A stretch of DNA of 64,000 nucleotides from Diacronema lutheri (taxonomy: Eukaryota; Haptophyta; Pavlovophyceae; Pavlovales; Pavlovaceae). The notes below the pieces were generated by a model, which ran no database searches, was not told the DNA's origin, and was given only the letters and a program-made list of their open reading frames with translations. Of this stretch, positions 28,525 through 36,892 are shown in pieces (the first letter of the stretch is position 1; the number at the start of each line of letters is the position of its first letter). The DNA is taken from the NCBI GenBank assembly GCA_019448385.1, contig JAGTXO010000003.1, positions 930,001 to 994,000 of the forward strand, written 5' to 3'. A program made the translations under genes and the position numbers.

Positions 28525-28691
28525 GGTACGCTCACCCGGTCCAAGCGCGTGTCAATTCACGTTCATAACCTTTATGGTATTGATTTTGGTATGGTACTAA
28601 GAAATACTAACGACGCTTCCGACGGGTCAACAGAAATACAATATGGGTACGCAAGCGTGAGCCGCAACTCGTCGCGCGAAGCTGCAGCTCG
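28525..28691. other. AT-rich intergenic spacer
   Basis: The 167-bp gap between two minus-strand genes holds a segment (about 28555-28650) with far lower GC than anything nearby (TTTATGGTATTGATTTTGG, AGAAATACTAA). It lies directly upstream of the glycosyltransferase start, so promoter or 3'-processing signals are likely. No gene seen. Confidence 0.5.
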
Positions 28692-29171
28692 TCACGCACG
28701 ACCCCGTCCTCCAGTGCCCGAAGCGGCAGACGGCGTGCCACGCGCTTCGCCCGGCTTGACGTGCGCAAAGCGGCAGTCGGCGCCCGCCTGGCAGCCGCGC
28801 GGCGTGTTGAAGAACCTGCAGGGCAGCTGCGGGATGTGCTCGTGCTTGGCGCGTGGCGCGCGCTCGTCCCACCTGTGCTCGTCGCCGTCCGTGTCGCCGC
28901 CCTCGCGCACGGCACGCTTGTGCACGATCACCGCGCGCGCTTGCCCCGCCCTCCCCGCTGGCGGCGCCGCGCCGTGCGCGCTGCCGAGCACAAAGTCGTA
29001 GATGCTCTCCGCATGGAGCGGCTCGAGCTGCAGGCGGCGCTCGACGGGCGCGGGCGGCCGCGTCACCGTGCACGCGAGCGGCGCAATAGCACGCGGCACC
29101 GGCCGCATCGGCGGCGCCGGCGCCGGGATGTCATCGTCCGTCTCATCGGGGACGGACTCGTCGTCCCACAT
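28692..29171 (-). CDS. CCCH zinc-finger protein, 159 aa
   Basis: One CCCH finger is visible near the C-terminus: CRFFNTPRGCQAGADCRFAH, with C-x8-C-x5-C-x3-H spacing, typical of single-stranded RNA binding. The N-terminal half is acidic (MWDDESVPDETDDD) then Pro/Arg-rich, and the tail is Gly/Arg-rich. A single finger with disordered flanks suggests an mRNA-binding accessory protein. ATG at 29171 gives a 71-bp divergent spacer to the next gene. A protein-like upstream extension (NYRAFWGWLPGS) has no ATG and lies in that spacer, so I leave it out. Confidence 0.75.
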   Translation of the reverse strand: MWDDESVPDETDDDIPAPAPPMRPVPRAIAPLACTVTRPPAPVERRLQLEPLHAESIYDFVLGSAHGAAPPAGRAGQARAVIVHKRAVREGGDTDGDEHRWDERAPRAKHEHIPQLPCRFFNTPRGCQAGADCRFAHVKPGEARGTPSAASGTGGRGRA

Positions 29172-29242
29172 CACGGTTGCCGGCACGGAGCCCGGCAGCC
29201 ATCCCCAAAACGCGCGGTAGTTTCCCGCCGGCCTCGTTTCCG

Positions 29243-29812
29243 ATGGGGTACGCACTGTTTTCGCGGAAGAAGAACTGCCACGCGCGGTGGGGGCCCGACC
29301 TGCGGCGGGAGGTGCTCTACATGGCGTCGTGCGGCAGCTTCGGAATGTACGGCCTCTGGGCGATGAGCAACGCGGACGGCCTGCTCGAGTGGCTGCGCGG
29401 CGCGACGGGCGCGTGGGCCTACTTTTCGGCGTACACGTACGGCACGCACGGCACTGCGTGCATCCTGCAAAGCGTGCTCAGCTTCCTGTCGGACGTCGTG
29501 TACATTGATGCGAGATCGATCGTACACCCGCTCGATCGCATACTCGCTATCATCCTCACGGGCGTCGGGATGTACCTCGAAGGTTGCATCATCCTGTTCG
29601 CGCCGCTCAGCCTCGGCCAGCGGCTGCTCATGAGCGCGGTCGTCACGTGCGGCCTGCTCTGCCATCTTCGTGCCAAGCACGGCATCGTCACGCGCGATTA
29701 CGCGCGCTACGTGCACAACCACACCATCTGGCACGTCGCGATGGTCGGTTCGATGGTAGTGCCGATGCATGCGGTCACGTTCGCAACGACCGGTTTCGAG
29801 GCGAACGCGTGA
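29243..29812 (+). CDS. Multi-pass membrane protein, possible CREST-superfamily member, 189 aa
   Basis: ATG at 29243. Five or more hydrophobic helices fill the protein. Polar residues inside them form a pattern seen in the CREST superfamily (alkaline ceramidase, PAQR, Per1, TMEM8): a Ser/Asp pair in SVLSFLSDVVYID, HPLDRILAI, and a late HNHTIWHVAM helix. Those residues would form a metal site in a membrane hydrolase. The match is by pattern and the number of helices is lower than the usual seven, so I treat it as tentative. The C-terminus is short and polar. Convergent with the NTF2-like gene after 69 bp. Confidence 0.6.
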   Translation: MGYALFSRKKNCHARWGPDLRREVLYMASCGSFGMYGLWAMSNADGLLEWLRGATGAWAYFSAYTYGTHGTACILQSVLSFLSDVVYIDARSIVHPLDRILAIILTGVGMYLEGCIILFAPLSLGQRLLMSAVVTCGLLCHLRAKHGIVTRDYARYVHNHTIWHVAMVGSMVVPMHAVTFATTGFEANA

Positions 29813-29881
29813 CCCACGTGGCCCGCGCGCGCGATGGACGTGCTGTCGAGCACTCTTCTAGGCCGAGATGGACGTAATCCA

Positions 29882-30943
29882 TCACGGCATGGGCTGCGGG
29901 GCCGTCGTCGGTGCAGACCGGGCCTGCATGGCCGCGGCCGTGCCGGTGGACGCGGTTTGCTTTGGCGCCGCCTTGGGCGAGGTCGAGAAGCGGTCGTAGC
30001 TCCATGCCTCGGCCGTGCGCAGGCCGTACGTGCGGCCGAGCGCCTTGTACTTGCCGGGCAGGTCGTCGGCGTGAGACGACGATTTTGGCACGTCCTTCAC
30101 GGCCTCGAACGGGATCCGGATGAGCGCAAACGCCTCGGGCGGTGGCACTGGAAAGTTGATGGCCTTGAGCACGGCGAAAAAGGCGCCCAGGCCGCCCGTG
30201 TTGCCCTCGCGCCTGTCCGCGACGTACCCGCCCGTGTAGAGGCGCACCTTGTTCTTCGCGTCGAACGTGACCGAGACGGCCTGCGGGCCGGGCTGCAGCC
30301 GGTTGCGCGTGACCGGGATCGCGGGAAGCACGCTCCCGAGGCTCTGCGGCGCGAGGTGCGTGCCCGACACGCGGATGATCGACCAGAAGCGGTCCGGGTC
30401 GTTGGGGTCCTGCGAGAACTCGCCCACATCCAGCTGCAGGTCCGGGAAGGAATTGTACACCTGCGCACGACAGTGAGAGAGGGGCAGCGCAAATGACGGA
30501 CACGCTCGCAACCACAGTACGCGCGCGCGCGCGCGCGCGAGCGACGCCAGCCAAATGTACGCGGCACGAGAGCCTGCCGCTTGGGACGGCGCGGCGCACG
30601 CACGGGCGCACAGCGCACGCGCGCGCACCTCGAACGAGCCAACGGTGTTGAGGTAATCGCGCCTGTTGAGAGGGCCGATGATCCCGCCGAGGAAGACAAA
30701 GTCGTCCGCCATAAGATCCGCCGCGGGGGGCCGGTACAAGCCGTCGGCACGCGCAAACTGCATGGCGATCTGCTTGCGAATCTCTGAGTTAGCCTTGTCA
30801 CCCACGGCGTCGACAAGGTCGCGCGCCATGTCGGCCATGCTGTTAGGCGTCGAGGACATGAGTATAGAAGGCGCACGGCGCACGTGCGCCGGCGGCGATG
30901 CCGCGTATGCGAGGCTCGTCGCCAGCAGGGAAGCCACTAGCAT
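29882..30943 (-). CDS. Secreted or plastid NTF2/SnoaL-like protein, 297 aa
   Basis: Exon 1 is 30943-30629 and exon 2 30460-29882; the intron (30461-30628, GTGCGC...GCAG) is a multiple of three with no stop, so an unspliced frame also stays open but would insert 56 Arg/Ala/Cys-rich residues. Joined, GSFEVYNSFPDLQLDVGEFSQD reads as a continuous SnoaL-like cone fold (LMADDFVFLGGIIGPLNRRDYLNTV, DRFWSIIRVSGTH). The start has a signal peptide (MLVASLLATSLAYA) and a basic Ser-rich stretch, consistent with plastid import. The C-terminus is a low-complexity Ala/Thr/Pro tail. Substrate unknown; the fold spans enzymes and binding proteins. Confidence 0.7.
   Translation of the reverse strand: MLVASLLATSLAYAASPPAHVRRAPSILMSSTPNSMADMARDLVDAVGDKANSEIRKQIAMQFARADGLYRPPAADLMADDFVFLGGIIGPLNRRDYLNTVGSFEVRARALCARACAAPSQAAGSRAAYIWLASLARARARVLWLRACPSFALPLSHCRAQVYNSFPDLQLDVGEFSQDPNDPDRFWSIIRVSGTHLAPQSLGSVLPAIPVTRNRLQPGPQAVSVTFDAKNKVRLYTGGYVADRREGNTGGLGAFFAVLKAINFPVPPPEAFALIRIPFEAVKDVPKSSSHADDLPGKYKALGRTYGLRTAEAWSYDRFSTSPKAAPKQTASTGTAAAMQARSAPTTAPQPMP
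30461..30628 (-). other. In-frame intron of the NTF2-like gene
   Basis: 168 nt, GTGCGC...GCAG, no in-frame stop. It contains a (GC)n run near 30515-30540. Retention would keep the frame, so this is a candidate for regulated retention. Confidence 0.75.
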
Positions 30944-31169
30944 CCTTGCCGAAGAGGAGGGCGAACGGCCAAGAGGCGCACGGGAAACTTCGAGAAGTTC
31001 ATCCGCAGCGGATTAGTTGTACTCGCTGCGCACTTCCTGACCCCATCTGTTGACCCGTCGGAAAGCGTCGTTAGTATATAGACTGGGTCAAAAAGAGTCC
31101 AGCGTTCTCCAGTCGCTGAAATCTTCGCGACGATCTTCGCTGCTCGCGTCCAGCGACGGTCGCGACTGC

Positions 31170-31194
31170 CCGTCACTGCGTGAGGCAGTGACGG
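31170..31194. promoter_or_regulatory. Perfect 10-bp inverted repeat in divergent intergenic region
   Basis: CCGTCACTGC, a 5-nt loop, then GCAGTGACGG. It lies in the 624-bp space (30944-31567) between two divergent genes, the largest intergenic gap apart from the transposon region. The same space has several GCGAC and GTCAC repeats. Could be a dimeric factor site or an RNA hairpin in a 5' leader. Confidence 0.55.
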
Positions 31195-31477
31195 TGGCGA
31201 CGGCGACAATTTCGTCACTTGCAGCGCGACGATCGCGACTAAATCGCGACGAAAGCAACGATGGGCGCACACCTCATGGGGCGGGCCGCAGCGCCGGCAG
31301 CGGCGGTGGCGGCGACGGCGGCGGCGGCGGCAGCGCTGGCGGCAGCGGCGGATGCGCCGCTGCCCGAGCGCAATGGTCCACCTGTTTCATCGCTCTACGC
31401 CCACGCGTCGATTCCAAGGTGTGGGACGACGTCAAGCTGCTCGCCGACGACGCGCCGAACTCGTGGCGCAGGTTGGT

Positions 31478-31562
31478 AGATTTGAGATTTTTCATTTTTG
31501 TGCATTTTAAAATTTTTGATTTTTGTGCACAGCCGGTTGAAAAACACTCCATAATTATTTTA
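31478..31562. promoter_or_regulatory. T-rich tract just upstream of the STI1-domain gene
   Basis: About 85 bp dominated by A/T (TTTTTCATTTTTGTGCATTTT, then TTTTTGATTTTTGTGCACAG), ending a few bases before the start codon at 31568. The segment TTTTTGTGCA occurs twice. It may be a core promoter or a 5'-UTR intron 3' end, since TTTTTGTGCACAG looks like a polypyrimidine tract plus acceptor. The preceding part of the gap (31261-31477) has an open but low-complexity frame that I do not call a gene. Confidence 0.45.
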
Positions 31563-31567
31563 GGCCG

Positions 31568-32531
31568 ATGATGGCGCGCATCGTCCTCGCCACGTGTCTC
31601 CTGCTGCGTCTGTCCTCTGTCGCCGCGCAGGTGCCGCGCGGCTTCGCGCGGCCGGCGGCGGCCAGCGGTGGTGCACAGCCCGCCGCCCCTGAGGCTGGCG
31701 TGACGAACGCCAAGCTCGGCATGGCCGGCTTGCAGCAGCTGGCAAAGGATCCGTACGGCGCCGCTCCGCACAGCGCCTCCCTCTCCCCGCGCGCCTCCGC
31801 GCAGTCCCGCTGGCCTCGGCTCACCCTCCACGCATCGCCGCACGCCACCCTCCGCGCATCGCCGCGCGCCTGCTCCGCGCGCTCCAGGGCGAGCATCCAA
31901 AAAGTCATGGCTTCGCTCATGGAGGACCCGGACGCCGTCGCCGAGGCGAAAAAGATGATGCAGGACCCGTCGTTCCAGCGCGAGATGGAGAAAATTGCCG
32001 GCCCGATGAAGCAGGCACGCGCGCGCATCCCGCCTTGCAGAGCGGGTGCTGCTGGCTTGCGCGGGTGGGGCGCGCGTTCCGAGAGCCGCGGCGATATCGA
32101 TGGCACGCCTTGCGGCGTCCGGCCCACGCGCCCTTCCTCACCACCATTCCCTTCGCGCTCGTGCCCACCGACCGCTTCTCGGCCCCGGCGAGCAGGCCAT
32201 GCGGCAGTTTGCCGGCGCGCAAGGCGCGCAGGCCGGGGCGCAGAACGCCCAGCTTGGCATGGCGGCGCTCTCGCGCGCGATGCAGGACCCGAGCAACCTG
32301 GCGGCCGCGCTGAAGGCGATGGAGGACCCGGCTACGGTGGCCGAAGTGCGCAAGATGCTCGCGAATCCGTCGTTTGCAGCGATGATGGGCCAGCAGGTGG
32401 GCTCGGCCAAGGAGCTGCTCAAGGGGCTCGGCGGCGACCAGAACGAGGCGCTCGCCAGCCGCATGCGCGGGTTGGCGGACTGGATGAACAAGCAGGACGA
32501 GCAGCAGCAGCTGCGCGACATGCTCAACTGA
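31568..32531 (+). CDS. STI1-domain protein with signal peptide (TIC40/HOP-type DP repeats), 215 aa
   Basis: Three exons: 31568-31752, 31888-32014, 32196-32531. Intron 1 is GTACGG...CCAG; intron 2 is GCACGC...CAG, a GC-AG intron. Joined, the protein has a signal peptide (ARIVLATCLLLRLSSVAAQ) and two STI1/DP-type helical repeats: LQQLAKDPASIQKVMASLMEDPDAV and LSRAMQDPSNLAAALKAMEDPATVAEV. Such domains occur in HOP/STI1, ubiquilin and the plastid import cochaperone TIC40; with an N-terminal presequence, a plastid or secretory-pathway cochaperone is the likeliest role. The tail ends in a Gln-rich helix. Intron phases and repeat alignment support the model. Confidence 0.75.
32015..32195 (+). other. 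GC-AG intron of the STI1-domain gene
   Basis: 181 nt, donor CAG|GCACGC, acceptor GAGCAG, phase 0. It joins GPMKQ to AMRQFAG. No GT donor of the right phase was found nearby. The donor hexamer is identical to that of the FO synthase intron. Confidence 0.7.
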
Positions 32532-32571
32532 TGACAGTTACAGATTTAGTGACGATTGCGCGCACGCAGCC

Positions 32572-33470
32572 TTAAGTGACGCATGTGCAGGGGGGGGTGG
32601 AGCCGACGTCGCCGCTGGCGCGCAAATGGTCCTCGAGCGCGGCCGACATCACCACGTCCAGGAGAAGGATGACAAACAGCGAGAGCGCGCCCTTCCACGC
32701 AATCTCGAGGGTCTGGCGCAGCCGCTCACACTGGAAGAGCGCCCAGATCGTGCACATGGCGGCAAACGTCTGCGTGCCCTGTACGAAGAAGAATCTGCGC
32801 GCCGGGGCGGCGAGGTGACAGCTCCGCGGCGGCCTCGCGATTGAGGCGTGCACAGGCCCTCGGCGGGGGGCTCGTGCAGAGCAGCGCGGCTACCCCGTGG
32901 CGTTCGCACCGGACGGATGAGTCAGGCAGCCGCGCGCGCGGCGCGCGCGCGCGCTGCGCCGCACTTGCTCTGCGCGGGTAGGCGGCGAACTGCTTGCTCC
33001 ATCAGCGCCTCAAGATCCAGGAGCGCCTGCGTCGTTAGCTCCTTGCCCAGGAGCTCCGCTTCGAGCATGCTCTCGCGGGCAAGAAAGTCCTTGACGAACT
33101 CGCTCGGCTGGATGAGGAAGTCCGCCTGAGTGGCCTTTGCGGACGCGGCATCGCCTTGCGCCAGCTCGATGAGCGAGCGCAGCTGGCTAATGCCAGGACA
33201 GCGCCGCGTGAAGCGGTCCGAGGTGGCGATCGCCTTGTCGCTCTCGCCGCGCGCAAAGTGCCACACCGTCTTCGTCTGCGAGAGGAGCGGCAGCGGGTCG
33301 AGCAGGTCGTCGAGCCACGTGTGCCGCGCGCAGGCGCCGTGCGCGCTGCGCAGGGCCGCGACGAGCACCAGCGCGCGCGCGGGCCCGTGCGCCACGCGCG
33401 GGAACCCTCGCTGCCCCGCTCGTCCCCTCTCACGACCCTCGCCCCTCGATCGCGAGTGATGGACGGCCAT
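32572..33470 (-). CDS. C-terminally anchored membrane protein, unknown family, 242 aa
   Basis: Exon 1 is 33470-32965 and exon 2 32794-32572; the intron (32795-32964) is GTGCGG...GCAG, phase 2, joining RRLPAQSK to FFFVQGTQTFAAM. Visible features: a start MAVHHSRSRGEG, a block with internal near-repeats (LLSQTKTVWHFARGESDKA, ISQLRSLIELAQGDAASAKATQ), a helical segment, and one strong hydrophobic helix near the C-terminus (ALSLFVILLLDVVMSAAL). The repeat block resembles conserved eukaryotic proteins I cannot name. The Arg-rich part after residue 12 could conceal another small intron, but no phase-consistent donor was found. Divergent from the ZIP4-like gene by 113 bp. Confidence 0.7.
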
Positions 33471-33583
33471 CGTACGGCCGGCGTCACAACTCACACAGCG
33501 CGGTTGCGATTTTCGGACTGTTGAAGGCGCCAACTCTGCCACGGGGGCGCCGGTGCATGCTCACAGCGATCGCTGCCCCACCG

Positions 33584-36500
33584 ATGGCCGCGCAGATCCC
33601 GCTCGAGCAGGCCCTGCAGAACCTGTTCACCGTCGAGCGTGCGGACGGCGCCGGCCTCGAGAAGCTCGGCGGCGCGACGTACGCGCACTGGCTTTCAAAA
33701 GAGATCCGCGGCTCGCCGGCGGACGGCGTGGACAAGGCGACCGCGCGCCAGCTGCTCGACGTGGGCAAGCGGCTGTGGAACCGCTGCCTGCTCGAGGCGA
33801 AGGGCGCAAGCGGCGGTGCTGGCAAGCTCAATGCCGCCGTGCGTATGCTCGCGCTCACCGCGATGAGCATCGCGCTCCAGCACCCCGAGCTCCGCCTCTT
33901 TGGTGACGAGGAGAAGAAGCGCGCCGCGTCAAACCTGTGCAAGCTCGCGCACGAGTTTGCGACCGAGCTGGACGATGCGCCGTGCGCCGAGCGGTGCTGC
34001 GCGCTCGCGCAGGAGCTGCTCGACAGCTGTGCGCTGGAGCGCGTCCTCTTTCACCGCGCGCACGTGCACTGCGCGCACGCGCGCGTCGCGCTGCAGCGCG
34101 ACGATGCGGAGCACGTGCATGCCGCGCTGCGCGCCGTGTCAAGCCTGCTCTGCGACGAGCGCGCGCCCGCGACGGACACGCTGCAGCTTGTCGAGGTGGC
34201 GGGCTTGCTCGTGAGCGTCGCGCGCAGTGCGGTCGACGCGGCCGCGCCGTCGCCCGCCCGTGCCGCGCTCGTCATCGACGTCTTCGACGCTGCGCTGCGC
34301 GTGTGCGAAATTGGGCTCGCGCAGTGCGGCGGCGACGTGGCGATGGCCGCGCCGAGCGAGGATCTCGCGCGGCTGCAGACGGCGGCACGCCTGCTGCAGG
34401 CGGTGCTGTGGAGCGACATGCCCGACGCGTCGACGCTCTCTCGCGCTCTCGACACGCTCCTCAGCCTACCCGCGCCTAAGCAGCGCGAGCCGCTCGTCCG
34501 GCTGTGCACGTCCAAAGTGCTCGGCCGGCTCGGGCGCGCGGCCGACGCGACGCACCGGACGCTTGAGGTCGTCGCGGACTGCGACGATTTTGACACGTGC
34601 TTCGCGGCGGCGATGCTGCTCGAGCACGACGGGCAGCACGAAGCGCGCGTCGAGGCCCTCCGCTCCATCGCCGAGCGTGGCCTCGACCGCGGCGACGTGC
34701 GCCGCTGGTCGGCGGTGGTGAAGGAGCGCTTTGTTGCGCTGCACGCATCGCTGCGCGACGCTGAGCGCGCGCTCGCGCACCTCGACGAGGCGATGGCGAC
34801 GCATCAGTCGGGCGAGCACGTGCTGAGCGCCGAGGTGCTGGCGTTCATCCACGATTACCTCTACCACGAGTTTGCGTGCGAGTTTGAGCGCGGCGCGCAC
34901 CTCGCGCTCGCCGCCGAGTACGCCGCCAAGGCGGCCGAGTGGTGCCCGACCGACCGCCCGGCCAAGCGGCTCAACGCGCTGCGCATGGCGGCGTGGAGCC
35001 ACCTCAAGCTCGGCCAGCCGGCGCAGGCGCTCGCGTTCGCGCGCCGCGCCGTCGCCGAGGAGCCGCTGTCGCCAAAGTCGACGTTCCTGCTTGTCCTTGC
35101 GAGCACGGGTCTCGCGCGCTCGGGCGGCGGGGCCGAGACGCCGATGGACGAGGTCGAGCGCGCGCTCGACACGCTGCTCGACTCGACGGCCTTCGACGCG
35201 AGCTGCCTCGAGGTGCTCAGCTCGAGCGCGCTCGAGGAGGGGCACACCGAGATCGCCGTCGCGCTCCTCTCGCGCTGGCTGCAGCGCGGGCCGACGGCCG
35301 CCGCAAACGGCAAGCTGCTCGCGTGCGTGCAGCAGCTCCACCGCGTGCAGCTCGGTGGGCGCGACGCGTGCGTGCTAGATGCGGCCGAGGTGCGCGCAAT
35401 GGGCGCGCATGTGCGCGTCGCCGTCAGCCGCCTCGGCGCCTTCGGCGCCGACGCGTCCCATGGCTCGGAGGACGAGGTGTGGTGGACGGCCGCCCTCGCG
35501 TGGAATCTCGCGCTCCGCGCGAAGGCGCTTGGCGAGCATCAGCTCATGCTCGAGTGCCTGCAGGCGGCGCTGCTGCTCGCGGACCGCCTCGAGAGCGGCG
35601 TGCGCCAGATGCGCTTCGCCTTCGAGTGCAACGAGCTGATGGCGTGCGAGCTCTGCGCACACCTCGACGCTGCGCTCGGCGCGCAGCCGCCGGCCGACGC
35701 AGAACGCGTCGCGCGCGCCGCGGCGCAGGCGCGCACACACGCGGGCGTCGCGCTGCGCCTGCACGACGCGCTCGAAGGCGGGGCGGTGGCGTGCGCTGCC
35801 ACCGATGGGGGCGTAGCGAGCGCGCTCGCCGATACAACGAGCGCGCCCGACGCCTCCGGCTGCGCGGCGGCCGGCACGGACGCGGCCGAGCAGCGGCCGG
35901 TGCCGTCGCCGCCGCCGCACGCCGCGGCGTCCACCGAGCGCTCCGCCGCGGCCGCGCGCGCGCGCTCGAGGCTCGTGACGGTCGAGCTCGAGATGCAGCT
36001 CTTTGAGTACGCCTTCCCGCTCAAGGGCGCGCCGGCGCTCACCGTCGCGCTCCTCGCACAGCGCCTCGACGAGGCCGCGAGCGCGCTCGCGCCCGAGCAG
36101 GTCGAGCACATTGCACAGCGCTCGCTCTCGCTCGAGCCGCGCGCGCAGAGCCTGCACCCGCTGACCGTGCTCGGCTACCGTCGCGCATGCGACGCCTACC
36201 AGCGCGCGCTCGACGGGCGCGGCACCGACGCGCCCGCCGCGGCGCTCAGCGCGCGCGTCGAGCCGTTCGTGCGGCTGTGCCACTGCGCGCAGCGCATGTG
36301 CGAGCGGCTGAGCGACGCGGACGCGTGCATCGACACCGACCTCGGCGCCAAGCTGGGCGGCATGCTCGCGGCCGCGGAGACGCGGCTCGCAGCGCGCCCC
36401 GCTGGCTGGCCCGTGCTGCTCGAATGGCTCGTCGATAAGGCGAGCCGCTGGGCGACGCGGGCGAGCCGCGCCGACAAGCTTATCGCTGCCGAGGCGTGGA

Positions 36501-36700
36501 TGAGCCGCGCGATCAACCTTCAGGCGGCGCTGCTCGGGTGCGTCGATGCGGCGCGCCGGCCGGTGGAGGAGGAGGTCCTGAAGGCGCTGCAGCCCAAGTA
36601 CGAGAAGATCCTCGCGAGCATTGCGCGCGGCGGCGACGAGCCGCACGGCTTCGTGTCGCCGCTCAAGGCGGCGAGCATGCTGCACGCGGTCGTCCCCTGA
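33584..36700 (+). CDS. ZIP4/SPO22/TEX11-like TPR protein, 1038 aa
   Basis: Long helical repeat protein, likely TPR throughout, no introns. Landmarks resemble the meiotic crossover proteins Zip4/Spo22/TEX11: an early ARQLLDVGKRLWNRCLLEA (the KAxxLWN block), and a central VWWTAALAWNLALRAKALGEHQLMLECLQAALLLADRL matching the WNxAxxA...A..FF block of the SPO22 domain. Low-complexity insertions sit around residues 760-810. In other eukaryotes these proteins couple the synaptonemal complex to crossover formation (ZMM group). ATG at 33584 is in better context than the in-frame ATG at 33557. A different TPR family is the alternative. Confidence 0.6.
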   Translation: MAAQIPLEQALQNLFTVERADGAGLEKLGGATYAHWLSKEIRGSPADGVDKATARQLLDVGKRLWNRCLLEAKGASGGAGKLNAAVRMLALTAMSIALQHPELRLFGDEEKKRAASNLCKLAHEFATELDDAPCAERCCALAQELLDSCALERVLFHRAHVHCAHARVALQRDDAEHVHAALRAVSSLLCDERAPATDTLQLVEVAGLLVSVARSAVDAAAPSPARAALVIDVFDAALRVCEIGLAQCGGDVAMAAPSEDLARLQTAARLLQAVLWSDMPDASTLSRALDTLLSLPAPKQREPLVRLCTSKVLGRLGRAADATHRTLEVVADCDDFDTCFAAAMLLEHDGQHEARVEALRSIAERGLDRGDVRRWSAVVKERFVALHASLRDAERALAHLDEAMATHQSGEHVLSAEVLAFIHDYLYHEFACEFERGAHLALAAEYAAKAAEWCPTDRPAKRLNALRMAAWSHLKLGQPAQALAFARRAVAEEPLSPKSTFLLVLASTGLARSGGGAETPMDEVERALDTLLDSTAFDASCLEVLSSSALEEGHTEIAVALLSRWLQRGPTAAANGKLLACVQQLHRVQLGGRDACVLDAAEVRAMGAHVRVAVSRLGAFGADASHGSEDEVWWTAALAWNLALRAKALGEHQLMLECLQAALLLADRLESGVRQMRFAFECNELMACELCAHLDAALGAQPPADAERVARAAAQARTHAGVALRLHDALEGGAVACAATDGGVASALADTTSAPDASGCAAAGTDAAEQRPVPSPPPHAAASTERSAAAARARSRLVTVELEMQLFEYAFPLKGAPALTVALLAQRLDEAASALAPEQVEHIAQRSLSLEPRAQSLHPLTVLGYRRACDAYQRALDGRGTDAPAAALSARVEPFVRLCHCAQRMCERLSDADACIDTDLGAKLGGMLAAAETRLAARPAGWPVLLEWLVDKASRWATRASRADKLIAAEAWMSRAINLQAALLGCVDAARRPVEEEVLKALQPKYEKILASIARGGDEPHGFVSPLKAASMLHAVVP

Positions 36701-36892
36701 GCGCGGGCGAGTCCGCCGGATGGAGAGAACAGCAAAGTGCGGACGCGCGTGCGTCGCTGCCGAGCGCGCGACAGACCTGAGGGCGCGTCGGCCCTCGACT
36801 CAAGGCCAAGGCTTGACCCAAGGCGATCCTCTCAGGCCTCAGCCGATGCCTTAAACGGTTGAAGGTCGGGCCACACAGCTGAGCTCAAAAAT

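Noticed and set aside
31050-31571. 173-codon frame with SKVWDDVKLLADDAPNSWRR
   Set aside because: A short protein-like patch, but most of the frame is Gly/Ser/Arg low complexity running through the T-rich leader of the next gene; no ATG in good context and no homologue recognised.
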